This document shows positions 37,031 through 47,106 of a stretch of DNA of 64,000 bases, in pieces. How positions within the stretch are numbered: position 1 is the stretch's first letter; each line of letters opens with the position of its first letter. Location: contig CM074864.1 of assembly GCA_037501455.1 (NCBI GenBank), positions 26,096,001 to 26,160,000 on the forward strand. Reading direction: 5' to 3'. Under the pieces are notes generated by a model, which was not told where the DNA came from, ran no database searches, and worked only from the letters and a program-made list of their open reading frames with translations. The translations under genes and the position numbers were made by a program. The stretch comes from Lantana camara. Its lineage: Eukaryota; Streptophyta; Magnoliopsida; Lamiales; Verbenaceae.

Positions 37031-37885
37031 TGATGGGACTCAGAAACGCGCTCGTATCTCAGCCGTCCACGTGTCACCTTTAACGCGCTTGAAGATTATA
37101 CGCTCGGATTGAGGGATTCTTGGGCTAACCTAGCTCATCCGCTTACCAACTAGTTTGGGCCATCGGGCCTCGGCCGATTGTTCAAACAAGGGGCCCTGGC
37201 CGACAGGCTTGGCGCTCACATTTCAGCCCTCGGGGGAATCCTTCTCAAGGAAACACCCACACGAGGGCCCATTCTTAATGCTCGGTATTTCGGCGCTCAA
37301 GGGTCGTCTATCGTGGGGAGGCCATCCATACACTCTTCGAGCGTCACCAACGCTCGTGCATGGCCATGCCCCGCTGCGTTGGATCCGAACCTCGGCAGAG
37401 AGAATCTTAGGCCCATCCCCCGCGTCACCCTCGCCAACGACTTCTGACACAAAGGTAGTGCGCACTACGCATCTGACACGCCGCCTCCTTTTCAGAAACG
37501 TCCTTCTCATACCTTCACGGGCCGCCACGTGTTAGGGCAACACAGGTTTGGGACCACACGGTCAATTTACCCTTCTACCCTCACCCCTAACATATAAATA
37601 GGGAGAACTTATGCACTCTCCCTTAAGTCATTCTCTGCATACACAATACATACATTTTTCTGGGCATTCTTCCTCCATTTCACTGGATCTTCCCAAGCTC
37701 CTGATCCCGTCACCATAGCTGCACCTACTCTACATTTGCACTCTTGATGTTATCCTAGCTGGAAGAACCCACGCTCAAAAGGAAACCCAGATCCTGAGGC
37801 TTTCCCGCCTGTGATGGTCTTCCCTTTCACAAACAAATCTTAAAGTGATTGTTGCATTTAGGAAACTCACATTCCTGCACCATCA
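37031..37885 (+). mobile_element. Tat element, 5' LTR
   Basis: 855 bp with a 6-bp terminal inverted repeat TGATGG/CCATCA. TATAAATA lies at 37593-37600, so U3 is about 590 bp. Frames inside (such as 37155-37535) recur in the 3' LTR only because the LTRs are copies; they match no protein I know. Confidence 0.96.
37593..37600 (+). promoter_or_regulatory. TATA box of the Tat 5' LTR
   Basis: TATAAATA in CATATAAATAGGGAG; the copy in the 3' LTR is 49462-49469. Transcription should start about 30 bp downstream, in the CTCTCCCTTAAG region. Confidence 0.7.
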
Positions 37886-37889
37886 TTTT

Positions 37890-37906
37890 TGGCGCCGTCT
37901 GTGGGA
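37890..37906 (+). other. Primer binding site of the Tat element
   Basis: TGGCGCCGTCTGTGGGA begins 5 nt after the LTR. The first nine bases fit the 3' end of plant Asp tRNA and the rest only partly, a variant I associate with Tat elements; the exact tRNA is uncertain. Confidence 0.7.
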
Positions 37907-37984
37907 AACCATCATCATCTTCTTCAGCACTGCCAATTTCTTCCTTTCAAAGCTAGTTGAAAAGTAACACCTGTAGCTTTCATC

Positions 37985-38599
37985 ATGGTGACAACGAGAT
38001 CCGGAACCCAGAGGAACAAAGATGCTTTTCCTTCTGTAGAGGAGGAGAATACTGAGAACCACACCCCAGTAGGAGGGAATGCGCCGCCTGTTCCTGGAGC
38101 CGTAGGAACAACTGGTACAACTCCCCCTCCCGGAGGAAATGAAGCAGGAGGGTCTGGCTCCCATCCTCCTCCCACAACTATTGCCCAAGCGGCCCCAGCA
38201 CCTCATCTCGGCATGTACTCCATGGCCATGCCACCTCCAGGGTACGCCTTGGTGCAGCCTGGAGTTATGCCCGGAATAGCACCCATGGTCCATCCCTATC
38301 AAGTAGGGACCCTGGACCTCCCCCTGTCGCTGCCTAGGGAGATTCAGGGAGTGGAAATGCCCCAGGTGACGACACAGCAGCTTCAGGCGCTTTACGCGCA
38401 ATGCGAGGGCCAAGCGGTCCAGAATGCTTGGGAGCATTTTACTGCAGCATATTTCCCTGCTCTGGCGGGCTCCCGAGCGGCACCGCCCCTTGGAGGACTT
38501 CCAGCCCACCCGCTGACAAGGGCACAAAACGCGCTAGGAGCCCAACAACCTCCCCCGCCGCCAATCCGAGGGGACGAGGTCCCCCCGAGGGCCCCATAA
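37985..38599 (+). CDS. gag: Gag N-terminal region, ended by an in-frame TAA
   Basis: A 204-residue frame starting MVTTRSGTQRNK, 99 bp after the 5' LTR. The first ATG after the PBS region fits as the gag start. The product is rich in Pro and Gly, with no globular domain in the first 110 residues and a stretch of likely helix (VTTQQLQALYAQCEGQ) near residues 118-135, as in N-terminal parts of Tat Gag. The stop TAA (38597-38599) is in the same frame as the long downstream polyprotein and only 12 bases separate it from the first codon shown there, so this is one gag interrupted by a single nonsense codon, not a separate gene. Readthrough is possible but not shown; the next bases, GGG CAA, do not match the known CARYYA readthrough signal. 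Confidence 0.85.
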   Translation: MVTTRSGTQRNKDAFPSVEEENTENHTPVGGNAPPVPGAVGTTGTTPPPGGNEAGGSGSHPPPTTIAQAAPAPHLGMYSMAMPPPGYALVQPGVMPGIAPMVHPYQVGTLDLPLSLPREIQGVEMPQVTTQQLQALYAQCEGQAVQNAWEHFTAAYFPALAGSRAAPPLGGLPAHPLTRAQNALGAQQPPPPPIRGDEVPPRAP

Positions 38600-41500
38600 G
38601 GGCAACAACCTGTGGGGAACGATAGGCCCCCGCGAGGCGAGAGGGCAGAGGATACTGAAGAGGTCCAGTCGAGGGCCACGGGGAGAGCGAGCCGCAGGAA
38701 TGCGGGAGACCCTCAATTGGCCACCGTGCAAGACCAACTCAAAGGGCTCCAAGACGTGGTAGCACAGCTCTCTCGAGCAAGGTCTCAAGCCACCCATGGT
38801 GGGGGCGAGAGGTCCATGGCCAGAGATGCTCGCCGGACACGCAGCCCAATTCCTCGCCCTAGGAGGGTCGCGAATGATAGGGAGTACAACCCTGAGGGAA
38901 GATCCAGGGCCAGAGATGTTCGGTGCCCACGCAGCCCAGATACCCGACGAAGAAGGGAGGCCAGCTATGAAGATCCCGACGAGCGAGACTACAGGATCAT
39001 GACGGGCGATTCCCCCCTCGTCGAGGAGGTTCTAATGACTCGCGGAGGGAAGGGTAAAATTCCCTCGTCCGTCAACAGATATGACGGAATCACGGATCCA
39101 GCCGAGCATCTGGACCATTTTGTGCACCTAATGCACCTGTATGACCATCCGAACAACTACTGGGCCAAGGTGTTTGTCACTTCCCTCACCGGAATGGCCC
39201 AAGAATGGTACAAAAAGCTCCCCCCGTGCTCAATCCGAGGGTACTATGACCTGACGGATGCTTTTGTCAGCCACTTCAACTGGCTGAAGGCACCAGCTCC
39301 GGCTGCGACCGCTCTTTATAGCCTGGTCCAAGGGCCGAACAAGACTCTCAGATCCTTCATGGGGAGGTTCAATAAAGAGATTTTGTTGGTAGAAAAGCCC
39401 TCGATGGACTTTTTGAGGCACGTTCTATTTGGGGCCATCAACACGAAGCATTACGTCAGCAAGGAGTTTGTGGAAGAAGTGGCCAAGAAGAAGCCGAGCT
39501 CGTTGATGGAAATTAGGGAGATTGCCGATTCTTTCTTTACCCTCGAGGATATGTACATAGCGAGGGATCAGAAGATGGAAAATGCCCCTCGTCCCAACAG
39601 AACCCACGAGGACAAAGTGGAGCCCAACCAGAGTCACCGCCGCAGCCCAATACCCGCTCGCCGTCATTCCTCTCCTCCGCGGAGGCTCGAGCGTGTCCCC
39701 CTCAACCGCCCAATTGCCGAAGTTTATTCCCTGGCGGACCAGAAGTTGTTTAAGAGACCGCCCAAGCTGAGAGAAATCGAGGCTCAGAAGCGCTCGGGGA
39801 AGTACTGCGCTTTCCATAAGCAGAAGGGGCATGACACTAATGAATGCCGCCACCTGGAGAAGGAAATTCAGCGGCTGATTGCTGGGGGGCACCTCAAAGA
39901 GTTTGTGAAAGTACTAGAGGGGTACGATGAACATTGCACGGAACGAGCGCTCGGGAGGAGAAGAAGCCGTTCAGGCTCCCGAAGTCCTCGTCGCCAGCGC
40001 CCTGAGACCAGCGAACGGGGCAAAGGGAAAGTGGCGGATATGGAAAATCAGCCCTTTGCGGTCATTCACATGATCGCTGGAGGGCCCTCAGGAGGCGATT
40101 CCAATGCTTCTCGCCATCGCCATGTCCGGAGCTATAACCAAAGAACGTCCTTCCCTCGCCCAGTGCTCTCCGTGGACAGCTCGTCGCGCTCGAAGGAGGA
40201 TGATGTCATAGGGTTTACAGAGAAAGATCTTGAACATATTGTAACGCCCCATGGGATAGGAAAAACCTCTGACTGTCCCATGGTGGTTAGTTTAGACGTT
40301 CATAACCACACTGTAAAGAGGGTTTTATTTGATAGTGGAAGCTCTGTGAACGTTCTCCCGTACTCAACGTTTCAACAAATGAACATAACAAACATCCCCC
40401 TCGAACCTCTCAGAACTGCCCTCGTAGGGTTTGGAGGTTCCGAGATCATCCCTCGCGGACAGATTCACTTGGCCACCTCTTTTGGTCGCGCCCCACAGCG
40501 AAAAACTTTGAGCGTCCTCTACACCATCGTTGAGGTTAATCTTCCTTACAATATCATCATTGGGCGCCCAGCCCTCGTGGATTTCAAGGCCGTAATTTCC
40601 ACATATCACCAGAAGGTCAAGTTCCCTACCCCCGAGGGTACCGGAGAAATTCTGTGTAACGTCAAAGAAGCTTGGGAATGTTACATACTTTCGCTTCGAA
40701 GCCACAAGCCCAAGCAGTCAATTCAACCTGGGTCTACTAAGAAGTCCGTTGACTTCCCCGAATTAGACGAAGACGGCCCTGAGCGCAAAAGAGCCAAGCT
40801 GTACTGGAAGAAGAATAAAAAGAGGACCCCTGGAGATGCTCAGTGTTCAGAGAATAGGCCACCGGGGGCCGTCGAGGGTTCTTCTTCAGAAAACGAGGGT
40901 GATGAGCCCAAGGGCATGCTCACCGGGAAGAAACGAGCGCTAGAGGCGCCGAGGCCGGAGGTTCGGATTGAGCCCACCGAGGAGTTTTTGACCGTTGAAT
41001 TGGAGCCTGGGAATCCGGATAAAACTACCCAGATTGGCTCGGGCCTGGATGGGCCCTCGCAAGTTTTGATGATCGACTTCCTACGGGAGAACCTAGACAT
41101 TTTTGCGTGGAAAGCTTCTGATCTCACCGGGATAGATCCGAGCGTCATTGTCCACAGACTGAACGTGGATCCAACCTTCAAGCCCATCAAACAGAAGAAG
41201 AGGGACGTTCATGGCTTTAGGAAACGGGTCATCGAAGAAGAGGTTAGTAAATTGCTTGATGCTCAGTACATCGAGGAAATTTTGTACCCAGAATGGCTTT
41301 GCAATGTGGTGCTCGTCCCAAAGAGCGCCAATAAGTGGCGTATGTGCAACGACTTCACAGATCTCAACAAAGCGTGCCCCAAAGACCATTACCCACTACC
41401 GAGGATCGATCAGTTGGTAGATTCTACAGCCGGGTGTGAACTCATGAGTATGATGGACGCCTTTCAGGGATATTATCAAATCTTTATGGCGCCCGAAGAT

Positions 41501-44191
41501 CGCCCCAAAACTTCGTTCATTGTGCATTTGGGTGTTTACTGTTTCAAAGTCATGCCATTTGGGCTCAAAAACGCGGGAGCAACCTGTCAACGCCTCGTCA
41601 ATAGAATGTTCGAGCGCGAAATTGGAAAATCTATGGAGGTATATGTAGACGACATGATAGTCAAGAGTGAGCGCCAACGCTCCCATCTGGAAGATCTCAA
41701 GCAGACTTTCGATATCCTTCGTCGCTACGGAATGAAGTTGAACCCATCAAAATGCACCTTTGGCGTTCGAGGCGGTAAATTTCTGGGATACATGGTCAGT
41801 CAACGTGGCATAGAGGCAAACCCCGAGAAGATTAAAGCAATCCTGGACATACCCTCCCCTCGCAATCTGAGAGAGGTCCAGGTGCTTGTGGGTAAGATCA
41901 TTTCATTAAATAGGTTCATCTCTCGCTCAGCGGATAGGAACCTACCCTTCTTTAAAATTCTGCGCAACGCTAGCAACTTTACCTGGAGTAAGGAATGCGA
42001 AAAGGCCCTTCAGGATATGAAGCAGTACCTTTCGAGCGCGCCTTTGTTGACCAAACCTAACCCGGGGGAGAACTTGTTTGTCTATTTATCAGTTTCCTTG
42101 GAAGCCACGAGCGCTGTCCTCGTGGCAATCCGCGAGCGTATGCATAGGCCGGTGTATTACCTAAGCAAAACCTTCCAGGGGGCTGAGAAGAGGTACATGG
42201 AAATTGAGAAATTTGCCTTTGCGCTCGTTAACGCATCCCGAAGGCTGAGGCCATATTTTCAGGCTCACTCCATCACAGTGCTTACAGATCAACCACTCAA
42301 ACAAGTGTTATCTAAGCCGGATGTTTCGGGAAGGTTAATTAAGTGGGCGATTGAACTCAGTCAGTTTGATATCTCCTTCGAGCCTCGTACAGCCATACAG
42401 GCTCATGCAGTGGCCGATTTGTTGGTAGAGCGTTTCAATTTAGAGACTGTGCCCTTGGCAGATGAGGGTTTATGGCTTTTACACATGGATGGCTCCTCGA
42501 CCTCACAGGGGGGAGGAGCCGGGGTGACCCTCAGGGATCCCCTCGGGGCAGAAGTTGACTACGCAATCAAGCTGGCGTTTCAAGTCACCAACAACGAAGC
42601 TGAGTATGAGGCCCTCATCCAAGGGCTCAGGATTGCACTCCAAAATGGGGCCACTCATGTCACAGCATACGTTGATTCGCAGTTGATCGCGAGTCAAATT
42701 GATGGTAATTATGAGGCTCGAGAAGCCACCATGACACAGTACCTATCGAGCGCCAAGGAGGAGATAGCCAAGTTCAAGGAATTCCATCTTTTGCAAGTTC
42801 CGAGGGCTGAAAACGAACGTGCTGATGCTCTCTCCAAGTTTGCATCGGCCCTAGAAGGCTCTAACAAGCGTGCTGTTACATTTCTTCGGACTGAAGAGCC
42901 CTTGATAAGTAGAGGAGAACCTTCGAAAGAGGTACATATGATTGACCCCTCCGAGCCTTGTTGGCTCGACGAGATTGTCAGATTCCTCCAGGATGGAACC
43001 TGTCCGAGCGACAAAGTTGAGGCTCGTAAGGTCAGGAGCAAGGCCCCTCGTTTCTCATTGGATGTCGAGGGTCGATTATTCAAGCGATCCTTCCAGGGCC
43101 CACCGTTGAGATGCTTGAGACCCTCGCAGGCCAAGGAGGTTTTAGAACATGTGCACAGTGGAAGTTGTGGGAACCATTCGGGCAGTCGAATCTTGGTGAA
43201 GAAAATCTTAAGGAGCGGTTTTTACTGGCCCTCGGTGTTGCAGGATGCCATTAGCTACTCTAAGAAATGCCCTAAGTGCCAGTTTCACTCTAACACCCCC
43301 CGGTTGCCAGCCGCTCAAATGATTCCTATTGATGTTTCGTGGCCTTTTGATCAGTGGGGCATTGACATTGTGGGACCCCTCCCAATGGCGGTCGGACAGA
43401 AGAAATTCGTAATACTTGCTGTGGATTATTTCACTAAATGGGCTGAAGGCGAAGCGGTCGCCAGGATAACGTTCAAAGTTGTGAGGGACTTCATTTGGAA
43501 AAACATCGTCTGCAGATATGGCATCCCGAGGGTGCTCATCTCAGATAACGGGTCCCAGTTTATTGCAGCTGACACACGGGATTGGTGCTACGAGCTAGGG
43601 ATTGAACAGCGATTCACCTCCGTGGGCCATCCTCAGGCCAATGGTCAAGCGGAGGTGACCAATCGAACCATACTCCAGCACCTGAAGACGATGCTCGAAA
43701 GCATGAAAGGAGAATGGGCTGAAGAACTTCAAGGAGCCCTATGGGCATATCGTACTACTCCACGAGCGGCAACAGGGGAAACCCCTTATTCCCTCATTTA
43801 TGGCTCCGAGGCTATGATACCTGCGGAAATTGCCCAAGAATCCGCACGCGTTGCCTATTTCGAGCCTGCTGACAATGAAGCCAACAGGGCGCTCGAGTTA
43901 GATTTGTTGGATGAGAAGAGAAATGCTGCTTGGGCACGTATCCACAAATACAAAGCCACCGTTGCTCGCCAATATAACAAGCGTGTTAAAGAAAGGACTT
44001 TCCAGCTGGGGGACTTAGTCCTAAAAAAAGTTGAAGTCTCCAAACACGTGGGTAAATTAGACCCCAATTGGGAAGGCCCCCACAAAGTCATCCAGGTACG
44101 AGCAAACAATACTTACCTATTGGAAACTTTGCAAGGCGAGCGACTCCCTAGGCCATGGAATACATGTAACCTTAGAAGGTTCTACGTGTAG
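38600..44191 (+). CDS. gag-pol: Gag-Pol polyprotein (Tat lineage), open from 38600
   Basis: About 1860 residues, open with no stop or frameshift; no ATG stands near its start (38612 is GTG), consistent with it being the rest of gag. Numbered from 38612: Gag core about 155-300; knuckle C399-x2-H402-x4-H407-x4-C412; protease DSG at 574-576 (LFDSGSSVNVLP); RT about 830-1100 with YVDD at 1011-1014; RT-linked RNase H about 1120-1285; second, archaeal-type RNase H about 1288-1410 with D1293, E1331, D1355, D1405; integrase zinc site H1515, H1522, C1553, C1556 and catalytic D1585, D1645, E1681 (35 residues between the last two); and a GPY/F-like C-terminus (WEGPHKV). No chromodomain. Every catalytic residue I could check is present, so the enzymes may still work if the gag stop is bypassed or the element is served in trans. 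Confidence 0.95.
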   Translation, partial: GQQPVGNDRPPRGERAEDTEEVQSRATGRASRRNAGDPQLATVQDQLKGLQDVVAQLSRARSQATHGGGERSMARDARRTRSPIPRPRRVANDREYNPEGRSRARDVRCPRSPDTRRRREASYEDPDERDYRIMTGDSPLVEEVLMTRGGKGKIPSSVNRYDGITDPAEHLDHFVHLMHLYDHPNNYWAKVFVTSLTGMAQEWYKKLPPCSIRGYYDLTDAFVSHFNWLKAPAPAATALYSLVQGPNKTLRSFMGRFNKEILLVEKPSMDFLRHVLFGAINTKHYVSKEFVEEVAKKKPSSLMEIREIADSFFTLEDMYIARDQKMENAPRPNRTHEDKVEPNQSHRRSPIPARRHSSPPRRLERVPLNRPIAEVYSLADQKLFKRPPKLREIEAQKRSGKYCAFHKQKGHDTNECRHLEKEIQRLIAGGHLKEFVKVLEGYDEHCTERALGRRRSRSGSRSPRRQRPETSERGKGKVADMENQPFAVIHMIAGGPSGGDSNASRHRHVRSYNQRTSFPRPVLSVDSSSRSKEDDVIGFTEKDLEHIVTPHGIGKTSDCPMVVSLDVHNHTVKRVLFDSGSSVNVLPYSTFQQMNITNIPLEPLRTALVGFGGSEIIPRGQIHLATSFGRAPQRKTLSVLYTIVEVNLPYNIIIGRPALVDFKAVISTYHQKVKFPTPEGTGEILCNVKEAWECYILSLRSHKPKQSIQPGSTKKSVDFPELDEDGPERKRAKLYWKKNKKRTPGDAQCSENRPPGAVEGSSSENEGDEPKGMLTGKKRALEAPRPEVRIEPTEEFLTVELEPGNPDKTTQIGSGLDGPSQVLMIDFLRENLDIFAWKASDLTGIDPSVIVHRLNVDPTFKPIKQKKRDVHGFRKRVIEEEVSKLLDAQYIEEILYPEWLCNVVLVPKSANKWRMCNDFTDLNKACPKDHYPLPRIDQLVDSTAGCELMSMMDAFQGYYQIFMAPEDRPKTSFIVHLGVYCFKVMPFGLKNAGATCQRLVNRMFEREIGKSMEVYVDDMIVKSERQRSHLEDLKQTFDILRRYGMKLNPSKCTFGVRGGKFLGYMVSQRGIEANPEKIKAILDIPSPRNLREVQVLVGKIISLNRFISRSADRNLPFFKILRNASNFTWSKECEKALQDMKQYLSSAPLLTKPNPGENLFVYLSVSLEATSAVLVAIRERMHRPVYYLSKTFQGAEKRYMEIEKFAFALVNASRRLRPYFQAHSITVLTDQPLKQVLSKPDVSGRLIKWAIELSQFDISFEPRTAIQAHAVADLLVERFNLETVPLADEGLWLLHMDGSSTSQGGGAGVTLRDPLGAEVDYAIKLAFQVTNNEAEYEALIQGLRIALQNGATHVTAYVDSQLIASQIDGNYEAREATMTQYLSSAKEEIAKFKEFHLLQVPRAENERADALSKFASALEGSNKRAVTFLRTEEPLISRGEPSKEVHMIDPSEPCWLDEIVRFLQDGTCPSDKVEARKVRSKAPRFSLDVEGRLFKRSFQGPPLRCLRPSQAKEVLEHVHSGSCGNHSGSRILVKKILRSGFYWPSVLQDAISYSKKCPKCQFHSNTPRLPAAQMIPIDVSWPFDQWGIDIVGPLPMAVGQKKFVILAVDYFTKWAEGEAVARITFKVVRDFIWKNIVCRYGIPRVLISDNGSQFIAADTRDWCYELGIEQRFTSVGHPQANGQAEVTNRTILQHLKTMLESMKGEWAEELQGALWAYRTTPRAATGETPYSLIYGSEAMIPAEIAQESARVAYFEPADNEANRALELDLLDEKRNAAWARIHKYKATVARQYNKRVKERTFQLGDLVLKKVEVSKHVGKLDPNWEGPHKVIQVRANNTYLLETLQGERLPRPWNTCNLRRFYV

Positions 44192-45427
44192 ACATCAGCT
44201 CTTTTGTAATTGCCCATCCGCGGCATGGAATGCTTTCCTTTGACGGAAAACGTGTTGTAATCATTTCCAAAAAATGCATCTATATAACAGTAAGTATTTA
44301 ATTCTTTGTTTTTGTTATCTGCTTGCTTTCTTATTTGATCTAAGGATTCGAGCGAGAAGAGGCCTACTCCGTGTCGAGCACCCTCCACGTCGAATGGCCT
44401 ACGCGATACACCAATCGTTTCAAAGTTACACTGTCCAAGGTGTTGATAACTATCCACTTGTAACAGTTTGAACGCTCGCAAGAGTTTAAACCCTAGGAAT
44501 GAGAGTGTCGAAAGGCGGGATGCTAAACGCTTAATTTACGCCCACTAAGTGCTCGTCACGTTAGTTCGCGCTTGTAAACCCCCTGTGACCCTCATCTACT
44601 TGGGTAAGAGCACGCTCGTAAATAGTGGATGCCACTAACACTACGGCTACGCTCGTTTTAACCCCTACTTAGCAAATCCTACAGGCGATTTCTAAGTACG
44701 ATCAATTTTCTGGAACAATCAAGATAGAGATGCACGCCAAATGTCTAAGGCCGATACTTAACTAAATCTTTAGGGATTTTCTAAGTTCAAATTCGAGCCT
44801 CATTGAGAATACAACCAGGGAACATTCATAAGGATCGCCCTCGTGCCCATATTTACATCTCCCAATATTCCAGCCATAAGCCAATTCTTGGCTAAAGATT
44901 TCCTAAGTCTGGATTCGAAAATTCATTTCAAAAGTGGCCAGGGAACCCTCTTAAGGGTCACCCTCGCGCCTGTATTTCCTCAAAGGTTTTCTAAGTCCAA
45001 ATTCAAGGTTCATTTCTACTATGGCCAAGGAACCCTCCTAAGGGTCACCCTCGCGCCTATATTTGCAATAGGCCAACTGCCTAACGTCGTGGGCTTCTAA
45101 GCTTAATATGCATGGTGATGAGTGTCAGAAGACCGTCGTAAAAGACACCCCTGCATGCTTACACTACCATCGCAAACGTTCCAAGCAAAAGACATTACTA
45201 TAGAAACGGCGAGCGTAACAAAGCAGCATCATTCACCATTCAAAAGTAAGGAAGAAAGCATTCATACATTCAACCAGTAGAAAAGAGTTCAAATATATTA
45301 AAAGAAGCATCAAGAAGTCCAAGACATCCAAAGAAATAGTTTGAAGATTGATTACAGATATAAGTTGTTCATGGGGTAGATAAGGAAGTGAACTGGCAAA
45401 TTAAGGAATTCATCAACAGAAGAAGCT
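44192..45427 (+). other. Spacer between pol and the antisense gene, with a tandem repeat
   Basis: This region is non-coding on both strands. From about 44774 to 45080 it holds three imperfect copies of a unit of about 85-120 bp built of TTCTAAGTCCAAATTC..., GGGAACCCTC, AAGGGTCACCCTCGCGCC and TATATTT. Tandem repeats in this place are common in Tat elements. As both genes converge here, it should contain the 3' ends of the sense and antisense transcripts. Confidence 0.7.
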
Positions 45428-46237
45428 TCACTGGGCTGGAGCATCAGGCTCGGGGGGAGCAGTCGCAATGGGGACAGGGGCCAGCACATCAGCATTAGAA
45501 GTTGGAGCCTCGTCCAGTTCCTCAACATCTGCTGCATCCATGACAGTACCCTCGTCCTCAATTTTGATGGGACCAGGACCTATAGTGTTAGCAGCAATGA
45601 ACTCCCGTTGGAGTGTTTCCACCAGCTCCTGATATTCTGGCTCCGCCAAGCCCTCATTAGGATCCTCATCCTGGAGTATCGGCTCGCAGTTTTCATCCAG
45701 ATCCATTCGTAGGCAAGCGTCAGTCCGAGCGCTTTCAGGGGCCAAGCCAAGATGCACCATTTGTCCGATGGCTTTCCGGAAGAAACGCCGCGCATTGTCA
45801 AAGCAATGAATATTGGCCGCAAACACGAAGGCTTTGGAGCGCACGAACTTCTTCACCGCCTCCCAGGATACCTTCGCTTCCAAACCCTGCACTTTGCCTT
45901 GCAAGTCCGCGAGGGCCCTTTTTGTCTCCTTGTTTTGGCGGGTGCTTTCCGCCAACTGCTCGCCCAGCTCTCTGTTCTGTTCCCTCATCTGATCCCGCTC
46001 GTCCTTCAATTTCCTGTGGCGCTCGTTAAGAACCAGATAAGCTTCATCAGACTTCTTTAGATTCTCCGTCAGATTGGCCTTATCTTGGTTGGCGGCAGTC
46101 AGTTGGACGTGGAGGTTGTTATAATCCTCTTGCATCTGGGCAGGGTCAGAAGTTCGCAGCAGTTTCTTATACTTGGCCTTATGCTCGGAGTAGGCCTGTG
46201 CTCGCCCTTGCAAGTTCTTCAGTCTGGGGATCACCTC
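45428..46237 (-). CDS. Antisense gene, exon 3: coiled coil and acidic C-terminus
   Basis: 269 codons after TTCCCAG: EVIPRLKNLQGRAQ, then about 120 residues of charged heptads (KANLTENLKKSDEAYLVLNE, REQNRELGEQLAE, NKETKRALADLQ) predicted as a long coiled coil, then a globular VKKFVRSKAFVFAANIHCFD...FRKAIGQMVHLGLAP segment and an acidic, Pro/Ala-rich tail ending PDAPAQ. Coiled coils in this position would fit a self-associating structural protein. Function unknown. Confidence 0.8.
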   Translation of the reverse strand, partial: EVIPRLKNLQGRAQAYSEHKAKYKKLLRTSDPAQMQEDYNNLHVQLTAANQDKANLTENLKKSDEAYLVLNERHRKLKDERDQMREQNRELGEQLAESTRQNKETKRALADLQGKVQGLEAKVSWEAVKKFVRSKAFVFAANIHCFDNARRFFRKAIGQMVHLGLAPESARTDACLRMDLDENCEPILQDEDPNEGLAEPEYQELVETLQREFIAANTIGPGPIKIEDEGTVMDAADVEELDEAPTSNADVLAPVPIATAPPEPDAPAQ

Positions 46238-46317
46238 CTGGGAAGTCAGAAACAAGGGTTAGACTCAAAATTGGAGCACAGAAAACCGGATCTCCCCGCA
46301 AAATATCAAAGACTTAC

Positions 46318-46982
46318 AGTTAAGAGGGCATGGCACGCATCATCGGCTACACGAGCGGCGTCATGCTCGTTCAGTTTATCGTGATCGCCGGAGAATTGGA
46401 GTTTTCCGACGATATCAGAAACTAGGTTCGCCGAGTAGGCGCTCTTCTTCAGGAGCACTGGGCCCTCAGTCCGTTGACGCTTGTAGCGAGCGTCGCCCCT
46501 GCAGCCGATCCTCCAGAAGTCCTCATCCTTTGATGAGGAAGTGTCACCGCCCTCGCCACGGTGCCCAACCACCACTTCTTTACCCTTGCCAGAAATTGGG
46601 ATGGAGTCTGGCAGCCTTTTCCTTTTTCCCTGACGGTCGGCCCTGATAATTTCATGGACTCGGACCAACTCGCCTGAGCGGTTGCGGGAGCCGCTCGAAC
46701 TTTGAGAGATTGGGCCCTCGGGGGCCGCCGGTGGAAGAGTAGCCCCGCGAGCACCGGCCACAGTCAGGTCCTCAATGGGGCCCCTATGCTTCTCATTATC
46801 TGCACTCCCACGAGCGCCATGGTGGCCGCGACCGGCGCCTCGTCTGGTCCCCCTCCCCCTTGGAGCGTTGGGAGGGCGGTTTTACTGTTGCTGCGGTTGT
46901 TGTGGGCCGGCGGCGGGTCCTTGTGCGCCCAGCATGCGGGAGAGAGCTTCAGCATTCATGCCTCGGGATAATATTTGAACAC
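46318..46982 (-). CDS. Antisense gene, exon 2: Gln- and Arg/Gly-rich linker
   Basis: Begins after CCTCGCAG. The first 30 codons end in a Gln-rich PQQPQQQ, followed by TAA (46884-46882), then an RGRGTRRGAGRGHHGARG stretch that looks like an RNA- or DNA-binding RGG-type tail. After that come SISKDED-like acidic/Ser segments, a basic KRKR cluster (possible nuclear signal) and a helix DHDKLNEHDAARVADDACHA. It ends at ACT before GTAAGT. Confidence 0.72.
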
Positions 46983-47106
46983 CTGCGAGGGGAAGGAAAC
47001 GAGCGTCAGGAGCTGGATGCCTGGATTGTATATACAAAAATACAGTAATTACACCAAGTTAGGAGGCTATTCTAAAAGTTAGTGAAGTTAGTTCCTAGAA
47101 TCTAAC

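Noticed and set aside
37223..37528. A minus-strand Arg-rich frame in the Tat LTR
   Set aside because: Low-complexity product from GC-rich LTR sequence, duplicated at 49092-49397 only as LTR copy.
37155..37535. A 126-residue frame recurring at 49024-49404
   Set aside because: It lies inside the two Tat LTRs; recurrence is due to LTR duplication, there is no known domain, and overlapping frames are equally long on the other strand.
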